DNA of 64,000 bases, taken from Phycisphaeraceae bacterium. GTDB taxonomy: Bacteria; Planctomycetota; Phycisphaerae; Phycisphaerales; UBA1924. The DNA lies in NCBI GenBank assembly GCA_020639235.1, contig JACKHC010000001.1:248001-312000 (forward strand), in the 5' to 3' direction. The position numbers and the translations under genes are program-made. Below the pieces are notes generated by a model. That model was given only the letters and a program-made list of their open reading frames with translations. It made no database searches and was not told where the DNA came from. Of the stretch, positions 19,695 to 27,309 are shown piece after piece; positions within the stretch are counted from its first letter, which is position 1; each line of letters opens with the position of its first letter.

Positions 19695-21368
19695 ATGCAC
19701 GGCGCCCCCGAGTCCATCACCGAGTTCCTGACCGATGGCTCGCTCGCAGCATTGTGTGCCGCTCTGGGCGAACTCACGCGCCACACCATCTCGCTCCGGG
19801 ACCGGTCCGGCTCGGTGATCGAGCACCACAACACCGACCCGCCCTGGATCATGCAGACCGACGAGCATTCCCCGTCGGTCCGCGCCGAGATCGAGGCGCT
19901 CCAGAACGACCCACGCGCACGCTCCGCCGGCGCGGGCGCCCACCTCCTCATCCCCATCCGAACCGCCGGGCGCGCCGTCGGCGCGCTCCGCGCCGCGCCG
20001 CTCAAACCCACCGACTCCACGCCCCCGCGCCTGCGCAACACCCTCGAACTCGTCGCCCAGACCGTGGGCGAGCTCTGCGATCAGGAGGTCAACGCCAACC
20101 TGCGCGGGCGCGAACTCCGAGTCCTCTACGAACTCTCCTCGCTGCTCGTCGGCTCCAACGACATCAGCGCCATGCTCGACGCCGCGCTCCGGGCCGCCGC
20201 CATGTTCTTCAACGCCGACGCCGGCTCCGTCCACCTCCTCGACTTCGAGTCGCACAACCTCACGCTCCGCGCCTGGCACGGCGTCTCCACCGAGTTCACC
20301 CAGCGCCTCCGCGAACTCCCCGACCACGACACCGCATCGCTCGACGACCTCGGTAGTCGCGTGATCCTGCTCGAAGACAGCGACCGCTCCATCTCCCCCA
20401 CGACAGACGCATCGCTCCGCGCCGAGGGCATCGTCTCCTTCATCTCCCTCGATCTCTCGTACCGCGCCAGGCGCCACGGCGTGCTCCGGCTCTACGGCCG
20501 CCGAGTCCTGGAGTTCACCGACTCCCAGACATCGCTCCTCCGGACCATCGGCGAGCATGTCGCCGCCGCCGTCGCCGCCGCCGAACTCCTCCAGACAGAA
20601 CGCCGCCACCGCGAGACGCAGCGCCACCTCAAACTCGCCGCCGATGTCCAGTCCCGCATGCGCCCACGCACGCGCCCCGAGCACCCCGCGCTCGATATCG
20701 AGGCGCGCCTCATCTCATCGCTCGAACTCGCCGGCGACTTCTACGACATCTTCGAGTTCCACGGATCCATCGCCGTCGTCGTCGCCGATGTCGTGGGCAA
20801 AGGCGTCCCCGCCGCGCTCCTCATGGCCTCGCTCCGCGCTTCCATCCGCGCCCACGCCCTGAGCGAACGCGACCCATCGCGCCTCATGTCCCAGACCAAC
20901 ACATTCCTCACCCGCGACACGCTCGATCAGGAGTTCGCGACACTCCTCTTCCTCGCCATCGAACCCGACGCACTCACGCTCACCTACTGCAACGCCGGGC
21001 ACGAGCCGCCCTTCATCATCCGAGCCGGCTCCGACAATGCCGAACTCCTCCGAGAGGGCGGCCTCGTCCTGGGCGTCGATGAGTCGCAGGATTTCCCCTC
21101 AGCCGCCGTGCAGCTCCGCCCCGGAGACACCCTCATCGCCTGCACCGATGGCCTAATCGAAGCGCAGAACTTCGAAGGCGAGTCCTTCGGGCGCAAACGC
21201 CTCCTCGAAACCGTCGCACGCTTCCTCCGCGAGAACCCCGACGCCCCGGCGCGCGGCGTCGCCGATCACGCGATCTGGGAAGGCCGCCGATTCGTCGGGC
21301 TCCACAAGCGCGCCGACGACACGACCATCGTCGTCATCCGCGCCAAAGCGCCCGAGTCTGAAAAGTAA
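19695..21368 (+). CDS. GAF-domain PP2C (SpoIIE/RsbU-type) serine phosphatase
   Basis: ATG at 19695 lies 8 bp after the preceding stop. The 557-residue cytosolic protein has an N-terminal PocR-like sensory region (about 5-100; SLAALCAALGELTRHTISLRD), a GAF domain (about 130-300) and a PP2C-type domain (about 335-550) with SLELAGDFYDIF, VADVVGKGVPAALLMA, YCNAGHEPPF and TLIACTDGLIE. The Asp residues in the GDF, DVxG and TDG motifs bind the metals. RsbU-like phosphatases act on anti-anti-sigma factors in partner switching. No antagonist or kinase gene is adjacent; the nearby ECF pair is a different mechanism. Confidence 0.85.
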   Translation: MHGAPESITEFLTDGSLAALCAALGELTRHTISLRDRSGSVIEHHNTDPPWIMQTDEHSPSVRAEIEALQNDPRARSAGAGAHLLIPIRTAGRAVGALRAAPLKPTDSTPPRLRNTLELVAQTVGELCDQEVNANLRGRELRVLYELSSLLVGSNDISAMLDAALRAAAMFFNADAGSVHLLDFESHNLTLRAWHGVSTEFTQRLRELPDHDTASLDDLGSRVILLEDSDRSISPTTDASLRAEGIVSFISLDLSYRARRHGVLRLYGRRVLEFTDSQTSLLRTIGEHVAAAVAAAELLQTERRHRETQRHLKLAADVQSRMRPRTRPEHPALDIEARLISSLELAGDFYDIFEFHGSIAVVVADVVGKGVPAALLMASLRASIRAHALSERDPSRLMSQTNTFLTRDTLDQEFATLLFLAIEPDALTLTYCNAGHEPPFIIRAGSDNAELLREGGLVLGVDESQDFPSAAVQLRPGDTLIACTDGLIEAQNFEGESFGRKRLLETVARFLRENPDAPARGVADHAIWEGRRFVGLHKRADDTTIVVIRAKAPESEK

Positions 21369-21400
21369 AACCGCCCGCGACTATGCCGTTCGCGGGCGGG
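21361..21400 (-). terminator. Terminator-like hairpin oriented to the minus strand
   Basis: CCGCCCGCG (21371-21379) pairs with CGCGGGCGG (21391-21399) around an 11-base loop. The T-rich run (TTTTACTTTT) follows the stem only on the minus strand, so it would best stop transcription arriving from 21.4-21.8 kb. On the plus strand it could still help end the PP2C transcript. Confidence 0.55.
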
Positions 21401-21782
21401 TCCGTTGGAGCCATGCACACATAAGGTCTGGGCTGCGATTTCCCTTCTACCGGCTGCATCTGCAGTCACCAACGCCCCAGTGACACCAACGGGAATCCAC
21501 CTCACGCCGCCGTCAGGCCACGCGGATAGCACTCGCTCGGACGGGAATCACCCAATCCAAAGCAATGACGCCGATCAAAACGGGTCGATCCAATGAACGC
21601 TCTCTTGCTCTCGCCTTGTGCGGCTTTCTGACTCTCATCCGCTCGCCCGGACTGTGCTTCCAGACGAACCTCATCAGCATAGCCGATACAACCCGACTCG
21701 CAACGACCAACCCCGCGTTTTTTGCGCTCGGACACACGGAAACCCACAACCCGACAGATTATCGGGGGCTTCCACCAATTTC
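21401..21782. other. 382-bp lower-GC intergenic region, no convincing protein gene
   Basis: This stretch is visibly less GC-rich than the flanking genes. Short frames exist on both strands but none has family similarity, a good ribosome-binding site or the codon pattern of neighbours. The minus strand ends in the terminator-like hairpin at 21361-21400. I looked for tmRNA, RNase P RNA and SRP RNA signatures and found none complete; a CAGTCCGGGC string recalls part of RNase P but the rest does not follow. An unidentified non-coding RNA on the minus strand is possible. Confidence 0.4.
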
Positions 21783-22559
21783 TCACGGCACATGCACCAG
21801 CAGACTCCGCTGCGCCTTGCCGGTGTTCTTGTCCTGAATCGGATACGCCCCGTTCAACATGTTCTGCGGGTACCTCGCCTGCAGCTCCAGGATCTCGCCG
21901 TTCCGCACCTCGCCCCGCGCCTCGTCATAGTCGCCGACCCCGAAAAGCCCCACCGTCACCGAACTCCACGAAGGGCCGTGGTAATAGAACGCCTCCTCGC
22001 CCTCCGCCCGCAACCGACGAACCGCCTCCTCCGCCGCCCGCCGCGCCTCGCTCGTGTTCGTCGACTGATACACCCCGATCTGCAGCGTGAACTCCGCCTC
22101 GTCCCCGAAAAAGTCCCTCGCAAACGCGAGATTCGCCTCTTTCGCGTCCCCCAGCGCCCGCGCCGCCGGCGGCGTCAGATACGCCATCCGCCACGGCTGC
22201 CGCCCCTCCACCTGCACCCCGTGAATCCACGCCAGGTCGCGACGCGCCGCGCCCTCATCAGGACCCCCGTAAGAACCGAGCAGCACGACCGAGGCATCCT
22301 TCTTTTCCCGTACCCGCACATCCTCACGCCCGAGCATCCGCCCGATCACCTCCGCCCGCGCCCGCGCCTGCTGCTCATGCCCCTCGCCCGTGAAATACTC
22401 GAGCACCAACCCCCAGGCCTGATCCGCCGTGACCGCGCCGCCGGCCCCGTCGCCGGAGCGCGTCTCGCGCCCGTTCTGAGCCCCCTGACAGCCCCCAATC
22501 AAAGGCAAGCCGCCCAACATGATGATGGCCACCGCCCACCGCCCCGATCGCACACACAT
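21783..22559 (-). CDS. Lipoprotein with SPOR-like C-terminal region
   Basis: ATG at 22559 gives a compact lipoprotein signal (basic start, hydrophobic IIMLGGLPLIGG, then Cys); a longer frame from 22616 would put 19 charged residues before it. The mature part has a helical region, then AEFTLQIGVYQSTNTSEARR with an (E/A)-rich helix and a Gly/Tyr strand, which is the pattern of SPOR-type peptidoglycan-binding repeats. Total length about 258 residues. Neighbours give no operon clue; the gene downstream is on the other strand. Assignment to SPOR is by pattern only. Confidence 0.6.
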   Translation of the reverse strand: MCVRSGRWAVAIIMLGGLPLIGGCQGAQNGRETRSGDGAGGAVTADQAWGLVLEYFTGEGHEQQARARAEVIGRMLGREDVRVREKKDASVVLLGSYGGPDEGAARRDLAWIHGVQVEGRQPWRMAYLTPPAARALGDAKEANLAFARDFFGDEAEFTLQIGVYQSTNTSEARRAAEEAVRRLRAEGEEAFYYHGPSWSSVTVGLFGVGDYDEARGEVRNGEILELQARYPQNMLNGAYPIQDKNTGKAQRSLLVHVP

Positions 22560-22787
22560 CCGCGAAGATATCTTCGCCCGGTCCGACCTCGGATTATCGT
22601 TGTAAGACATACGCATGATTAGACTTACGCCACTTTAGCCCGTTCGTTCAAGTTTGCAGAAATCAGAGACCACCCTCCGATATTCATGGTGCAGACGGAT
22701 GGAACCGCCTACTCACGATCTTCACCGTGGCCCGGGCAGGGATAGCCCGTCCCGCGATGTTCGCACGCCGTGCAGGACCACCCAATC

Positions 22788-23081
22788 ATGAGCAGTATCA
22801 ACAACATCGACACTTCCAACAACACCCGCCACGCCGCACCCATCGACCGCGCCCAGCGGTCATCCCAAGCCGTCACGACCGATCAATCCAACAGAACCCC
22901 TGACTCGGTGGACCAAGTGCAACTCTCAGACCACGCCCGCTGGCTCGACCGCCTTCGCGATCTCCCCGTCCGTTCCGATCTCGTCGACCGCATCAAGTCC
23001 GAGATCGCAGCAGGCACCTTCGACATCGACGCACGCATCGATCAGGCCGCCAACGCGCTCGCCAACGACCTAGCGCTGTGA
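22788..23081 (+). CDS. flgM: FlgM-like anti-sigma-28 factor
   Basis: ATG at 22788 has GCAGGA about 11 bases upstream. The 97-residue protein is Asn/Ser/Thr-rich and probably disordered in the first half, then has DQVQLSDHARWLDRLRDLP and VRSDLVDRIKSEIAAGTFD, matching the FlgM C-terminal sigma-28-binding helices. FlgM holds FliA inactive until export through the flagellar hook-basal body. No other flagellar gene is in the window, so it appears to be a stand-alone locus. It converges with and overlaps by 12 bases the lipoprotein gene at 23070. Confidence 0.8.
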   Translation: MSSINNIDTSNNTRHAAPIDRAQRSSQAVTTDQSNRTPDSVDQVQLSDHARWLDRLRDLPVRSDLVDRIKSEIAAGTFDIDARIDQAANALANDLAL

Positions 23082-23600
23082 CGCCCCGGCGCTCATCAGG
23101 CGCCCCGATCCCTCCAGCGCGACCCCGTCGAGCCGGGTGAACAGCACCCGAAGCGTCCAACCCGCCCCGCCCGACAGCGCATCCTCACCATCATTCAACT
23201 GAAACCGATAGGTCCGGGTCACCGGGTCATACGCCCGCGCGTTCACATCCGGGTCGGTCATCTCGTAGTCCCATCGCGCCACCTGCGCGCCGATATCCCC
23301 CGCCGACGCCACGCCCGCCTCCCGATACAACTCGAACACCACCGTCCCCAGCGCCTTGACCGGGTGATCCCACCGATCAAACAGCTCGATGTGCGCCTCG
23401 ACCTGCCGCCGCCCCGACGCCCGATCCGGGCGAACACCCGACAACGGATGCACCACCACGCGCACCGGCGCAAACGCGCCGACCGCCTCGCCGCCCGCAA
23501 CAGGCCCCCCGGCAGACTTCGCCGCGAGACCGCACCCGCACACAACAACCGCCCCCATCCCGCCCATCACAATCGCCGCCGCCTTGATCGCCGTCTTCAT
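23070..23600 (-). CDS. Hypothetical lipoprotein downstream of capsid cassette
   Basis: ATG at 23600 starts a signal peptide (KTAIKAAAIVMGGMG) with lipobox VVCGC, so the mature protein is lipid-anchored. The 176-residue product has a single beta-sandwich-like domain (VEAHIELFDRWDHPVKALG, later RTYRFQLNDGEDAL). No family is recognised. It starts 11 bp after the holin-like gene on the same strand, so it may be cotranscribed with the phage-derived set, but its features look cellular rather than viral. It overlaps the end of flgM in convergent orientation. Confidence 0.6.
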   Translation of the reverse strand: MKTAIKAAAIVMGGMGAVVVCGCGLAAKSAGGPVAGGEAVGAFAPVRVVVHPLSGVRPDRASGRRQVEAHIELFDRWDHPVKALGTVVFELYREAGVASAGDIGAQVARWDYEMTDPDVNARAYDPVTRTYRFQLNDGEDALSGGAGWTLRVLFTRLDGVALEGSGRLMSAGASQR

Positions 23601-23611
23601 GGTGCCCGAGT

Positions 23612-23914
23612 CTAACCGCCCGCCGCCCGCACCGAGTCGCTCGCCGATCCCGCCGCCGCACTGCCCCCCGCCCGGTGCAGGAGCGCTGTCAACTCCCGCT
23701 GCCCCCCCTCCAGCGCCGACACCGCCCGCGTGTTCTCGCGCACCACCTCGATCAGCGAGTCCAGCTCCACCTTCTGCGACATCACCCGCCCGTGCGCCTC
23801 GCTCAACTCCCGCTCCCGCGTCAGCGCCGACTTCCGCTCGATCAACCACATCGCCGCGATCAACCCCGCCATCCCGAACTGCGCCACCGTCCCCAGCAAC
23901 TCCGCCTCGCCCAT
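23612..23914 (-). CDS. Small membrane protein, holin-like
   Basis: ATG at 23914 has GGAGGG upstream. The 100-residue product has one membrane helix at the N-terminus (GTVAQFGMAGLIAAMWLIE), then a charged coiled coil (ALTRERELSEAHGRVMSQ), and a Ser/Ala/Gly-rich tail. Single-pass small proteins with a coiled coil next to capsid genes are often holins or spanin-like lysis proteins. No endolysin gene is visible beside it, so the lysis role is only suggested by position at the end of the capsid arm. Confidence 0.5.
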   Translation of the reverse strand: MGEAELLGTVAQFGMAGLIAAMWLIERKSALTRERELSEAHGRVMSQKVELDSLIEVVRENTRAVSALEGGQRELTALLHRAGGSAAAGSASDSVRAAGG

Positions 23915-23929
23915 CGCGCCCGCCCTCCT

Positions 23930-24298
23930 TCACGACAGCTTGTAGTACCGAACCGAGTACATCACGCTGAACACCCGCCCGCGATCAAACGCCGACTCCA
24001 ACGTAAAACGCACCATCGTCATCCCCGGCCACGACCGCCCGTTCCCATCATTCAGCGTCCCCGTCGCCGGCAACTCCGCCTTCGCCCGAATCGCATCGAT
24101 CAGCGTCCATAACCCCGCCTCGCTCGACGCCACCAACCGCCCCTCCTGTTTGATCCGCAGCTCACGCTTCCCCCGGTCCTGCGAGTTGGGCCAGTAGGTC
24201 GGACCGTAACCCGCGTCCTCCGTGTACCGGCCCACCGTGTCCATCACGAACCGGTGCGGCCCCGATCCAAAAAGATCCAACGCCTGGAACGTGCTCAT
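23930..24298 (-). CDS. Phage-like structural protein (head-tail joining or tail-terminator-like)
   Basis: The 122-residue protein begins MSTFQALDLFGSGPHRFVMD and has a beta-rich body with FTLESAFDRGRVFSVMYSVRYYKLS at the end. No firm family match is recalled. Size, lack of signal or membrane segments, and position as the fourth gene after the capsid protein fit a head-tail connector or neck component. Gaps to both neighbours are under 20 bp. The assignment rests mainly on gene order. Confidence 0.5.
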   Translation of the reverse strand: MSTFQALDLFGSGPHRFVMDTVGRYTEDAGYGPTYWPNSQDRGKRELRIKQEGRLVASSEAGLWTLIDAIRAKAELPATGTLNDGNGRSWPGMTMVRFTLESAFDRGRVFSVMYSVRYYKLS

Positions 24299-24309
24299 CC
24301 CGCGCCCCC

Positions 24310-24717
24310 CTACGCAACATCCGCTTCAACGACCGGGTCCGCCGATCCGTCCGCCGACACCGCAACACACGAGACCGTCTGCATCGCGCCGCCCCGTGCG
24401 CTTAGCTTGCTCTCCACCCCCGTAATCACAACATCCGCCGTCACCTCGCGCACCGGCAGCCCCGCCCCCGACGGCGCCGTGCGGAATCGCAGCGCCACCG
24501 CGTCGCCCGGCCGAACTCCATTGTCCTGCTGATCCACAACCGTCCGCGTGATCTCGATCTCCACCCGCTGCTCGGGAACATCCGCAAACTCCACGTGCGG
24601 CCCCACCGACCCGAACTCCACAACCACCTTCTCCGCCCTGCGGCTCAGACTCACCGCGCTCACGTGCTCGAGCGTCACGCCCCCAAGCATCACGTTCCTC
24701 GGGCTCAACCAGATCAT
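24310..24717 (-). CDS. Phage-like structural protein, 135 aa
   Basis: ATG at 24717 (MIWLSPRNVMLGG) lies 2 bp after the stop of the next upstream gene, indicating translational coupling. The product is all-beta in character (SLSRRAEKVVVEFGS, then VEIEITRTVVDQQDNGVRPGD). It recalls small head-completion or tail-decoration proteins but no family is certain. Longer frames upstream run through the previous gene and are discarded. It is part of the compact minus-strand capsid arm. Confidence 0.5.
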   Translation of the reverse strand: MIWLSPRNVMLGGVTLEHVSAVSLSRRAEKVVVEFGSVGPHVEFADVPEQRVEIEITRTVVDQQDNGVRPGDAVALRFRTAPSGAGLPVREVTADVVITGVESKLSARGGAMQTVSCVAVSADGSADPVVEADVA

Positions 24718-24719
24718 CC

Positions 24720-25361
24720 TCAGCACCTCCGCACAAACTGCATCACGTTCATCCGGCGCGTCGCGTCCGCAACGCCGTCGCCGTCCGTATCCACCAACGC
24801 CGAAACACCAAACCGCTCGCTCCCGAACCGCCCCAGGTACATCTGCGCCTTCTGCCACAGCAACGCGTCGTACCCCACCAGCGCCGCGGCACCGCTGAAC
24901 ACCAAATGCAACGCGCCGAAACACTCCACCCGCTTCAGCGCCGCCGTGTTCAGCACACTCGCCTCATCGAGCGATCCCCCGGCCACCGTCCCGATCCCAA
25001 GCGCACGAAGCACCTGCTCATGCACCACGCCGATCTGCGGCCTAAAACTCCCGACACGCACATCCAATCCCGCCCCCGCCACCAGCGGCATCGCCGCATC
25101 ACCAACCGAGCCGCGCACCCGCGAGATCGTCAGCACCGTTGCGCTCACACGCTCCAGCACTTCCGCCGCAACACCCTCCACCACGACCACCCACCCCGCA
25201 TCAACACCCAGCGCCGCAAAGTCCGCGCCGCCGACCGACAGCGTCACGCCGTCCGAGGCGATCTCCCCGCCCGCCGCCGTCAGCACCGTCTGCGATGCGA
25301 ACGCCACCTCATCAAACAACCGCGGCTCATACACCAGCAGATCCCGATCACTCGCGAACAT
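24720..25361 (-). CDS. Phage-like head-tail connector candidate, 213 aa
   Basis: The product starts MFASDRDLLVYEPRLFDEVAF, followed by Val/Ala/Gly-rich beta segments, and carries a calcium-loop-like DTDGDGVAD near the C-terminus. It is the first gene after the capsid protein, where connector or head-closure proteins usually sit. No specific family is recognised, and the DxDGDG loop is unusual for such proteins. A gap of about 150 bp separates it from the capsid gene. Confidence 0.5.
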   Translation of the reverse strand: MFASDRDLLVYEPRLFDEVAFASQTVLTAAGGEIASDGVTLSVGGADFAALGVDAGWVVVVEGVAAEVLERVSATVLTISRVRGSVGDAAMPLVAGAGLDVRVGSFRPQIGVVHEQVLRALGIGTVAGGSLDEASVLNTAALKRVECFGALHLVFSGAAALVGYDALLWQKAQMYLGRFGSERFGVSALVDTDGDGVADATRRMNVMQFVRRC

Positions 25362-25508
25362 CGCCGCTCCCTTCCGACGCCCGTTTCATCCCGCATCGCA
25401 CGCACGCGCAGCGCGATCCGCTTCCAATCCCGCCGCCGCCCACAAGAGCGACGACGGGTCCACAGGAGGAGAGAGATAGAGAAACCCGCCCCCCAGAAAC
25501 TCCACGCA

Positions 25509-26675
25509 TCACGCAAGACCCTGAAGCACCCCGTGCGCCCCCTCGTTGCGCAACTCGAGCGTGTACTCACCGATCACCTGCGCCGACTCACTGTCACCCG
25601 TCGCCGCCAGCCGCTTCATGTGGAAACTCCGCCCCGCCAGCGGCAGCACATCGATCCGCGAAGAGTCCAGCATCAGAATCTTGTCGTCCGGCATCCAGCG
25701 GCTCATCACCACGCGCGTCACACCGAAGTCCGACACATACTGACTCACCAGGTCGCGGAACACCGTGTCCCCCGCCGAAAACCCGCGCGTCTCACCGATG
25801 AACGAGTTCAACTTCCGCTTCTGCGCAGCGCTCATCACCAGCAGGTCAACCGTCCCGTTCGACTGCTCCCAGATCTCCTTCATCGCCGCGTTCAGCACGA
25901 TCTCCGACAACTCGTCCTGCCCCGCGCCCTTCCCCGGAGGAATCGGGCCGACCCCCGGCTCGAACACATTCGTCGTCAACTGCGCCAGAATCCCGTTCAT
26001 GGTGCGCCGCACCGTCGAACTCCCCTGCGGGCTGCTCCCGCTCGCCACCCCGTTGATCACGCAGTTCTCCAGATCACGCAGCAGCTCGCGCAGCCGCTCC
26101 TGCATCTGGTAATCCATCTCGTCGCGAACCCCGATCGCCTGCGACGCCAGGTGCGAGCCGCTCACACGCACACTCTTCGTGAAGATCTGCAGATAGTTCT
26201 GCTTCCGCACCCGACTCGTGAACCGCGCCCCCGGCGCATCATCGCCCTCCAGCGCCGCATTCCCCAGAATCGTCAACGGCTGACCGTCACTCAGCGCCTC
26301 CGCCGTCGTCCCGCCGTACCCGCGCACCACCGTGATGTCCGGCGCACTCACCCCCGTCACCAGCATCACCTCCGCCGAACCCGCGCCGCGAATCTGATCG
26401 CCCACCTGGAACCGATCCGCGTTCGCAACGCCGAAGCTCGTCGCCGTCGTCGCGTCCGGTGAGAACGAACCCTCATCAATCGTGTCTACGTTCGGGAGCA
26501 GCACATCCTCGAGCCACTCGTGCACCGTCCCCCGCGCCGCCCGACGGGCATCGCCCAGCACATCCAGCAACGGCGTCTCGAACGGGCTCACGATCCCGAT
26601 CACATCGCTCACATCCTCAACCAGCTCGGGCAACTCCGCACCCGCGCTGTACGTCGCCTTGCCTGTAAACGCCAT
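25509..26675 (-). CDS. Major capsid protein, SU10-like (HK97 fold)
   Basis: ATG at 26675 (MAFTGKATYSAGAELPE) is preferred since AGGAAC lies just upstream; an ATG seven codons earlier lacks a site. The 388-residue protein has the pattern of SU10/DUF5309 capsid proteins: an N-terminal stretch VIGIVSPFETPLLD, a central helix with ERLRELLRDLENCVINGVAS, and an A-domain-like region with LLVMSAAQKRKLNSFIG and SRWMPDDKILMLDSS. These form the HK97-fold icosahedral shell. It sits between a scaffold-like gene and connector-like genes in standard phage order. Confidence 0.8.
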   Translation of the reverse strand: MAFTGKATYSAGAELPELVEDVSDVIGIVSPFETPLLDVLGDARRAARGTVHEWLEDVLLPNVDTIDEGSFSPDATTATSFGVANADRFQVGDQIRGAGSAEVMLVTGVSAPDITVVRGYGGTTAEALSDGQPLTILGNAALEGDDAPGARFTSRVRKQNYLQIFTKSVRVSGSHLASQAIGVRDEMDYQMQERLRELLRDLENCVINGVASGSSPQGSSTVRRTMNGILAQLTTNVFEPGVGPIPPGKGAGQDELSEIVLNAAMKEIWEQSNGTVDLLVMSAAQKRKLNSFIGETRGFSAGDTVFRDLVSQYVSDFGVTRVVMSRWMPDDKILMLDSSRIDVLPLAGRSFHMKRLAATGDSESAQVIGEYTLELRNEGAHGVLQGLA

Positions 26676-26749
26676 CGTTCCTGTTCCTTTCGCCATTCGT
26701 CCCGTCTCGTTGGTTCAACACACCCGCGCACCGCTCACACGCGCCGCGC

Positions 26750-27271
26750 TCAATCCCCGTTCCGACGCGCCCGCAGGTACGCGAGCAACGCCGCACGGTC
26801 ACCCGAGCCCGCGGCCGCCCGGGCCGCCTCCATCACCCGGCCGCGCCCGGGCGAAGCGATCGCGCCCGTCGCCGCGCCCGTCCCGGTGCGCCGACGACGA
26901 AACAAAAAGCCCTTCCTCCGCCGCAACTCCTCCACCGCCAGCCGAACATCCGGCTCGTCCATCTGCGAAACCGCCATCTCCGTCAGCAGCCGCGCCGTCT
27001 CCAGGTCCACCGCGTCCGCATCGGCCAAAGCCGCATCGATCTGCCTCGCGCGCTCCGCCGCATCCAGCGCCTCACGCGCCGCCGACAAGTCCCGCTCCAT
27101 CTCGCCCAGCCGCTCGCCCATCTCCGCGAGCCGCGCCTCCGCATCCTGCGCGCGCTTCCGCTGACGGATCGCCTCGCCCACCGGAACCTGCCGCTCCCGC
27201 TTCCCCTCCTGCATCTCCCGCTCCTCCGCGTCCGGCCCGCGCGCAGCCATCCCGTCCTCGTGCTCATCCAT
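26750..27271 (-). CDS. Scaffold-like coiled-coil protein
   Basis: ATG at 27271 (MDEHEDG) has AAGGAG eight bases upstream, better than the ATG seven codons earlier. The roughly 173-residue product is highly charged, with a long coiled coil (QRKRAQDAEARLAEMGERL onward), then a helical domain and an Arg-rich tail (RRRKGFLFRRRR). Charged helical proteins directly between portal and major capsid genes are usually scaffolding proteins for procapsid assembly. No protease motif is seen, so a separate maturation protease is not evident. Confidence 0.6.
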   Translation of the reverse strand: MDEHEDGMAARGPDAEEREMQEGKRERQVPVGEAIRQRKRAQDAEARLAEMGERLGEMERDLSAAREALDAAERARQIDAALADADAVDLETARLLTEMAVSQMDEPDVRLAVEELRRRKGFLFRRRRTGTGAATGAIASPGRGRVMEAARAAAGSGDRAALLAYLRARRNGD

Positions 27272-27309
27272 CGAGTCATCTCCTTTGCTCATCGCTTGTT
27301 CACGTCAAC

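Noticed and set aside
21401..21782. tmRNA, RNase P RNA or SRP RNA
   Set aside because: Only fragmentary resemblance (CAGTCCGGGC); the paired signature elements and tRNA-like ends are missing.
22617..22787. Sigma-28 promoter before flgM
   Set aside because: CAAGTTT and CCGATATT are present but separated by about 20 bases instead of 11.
24906..26462. 518-codon plus-strand frame opposite capsid genes
   Set aside because: Arg/His-rich antisense reading; the minus strand carries a recognisable capsid protein with ribosome-binding site.
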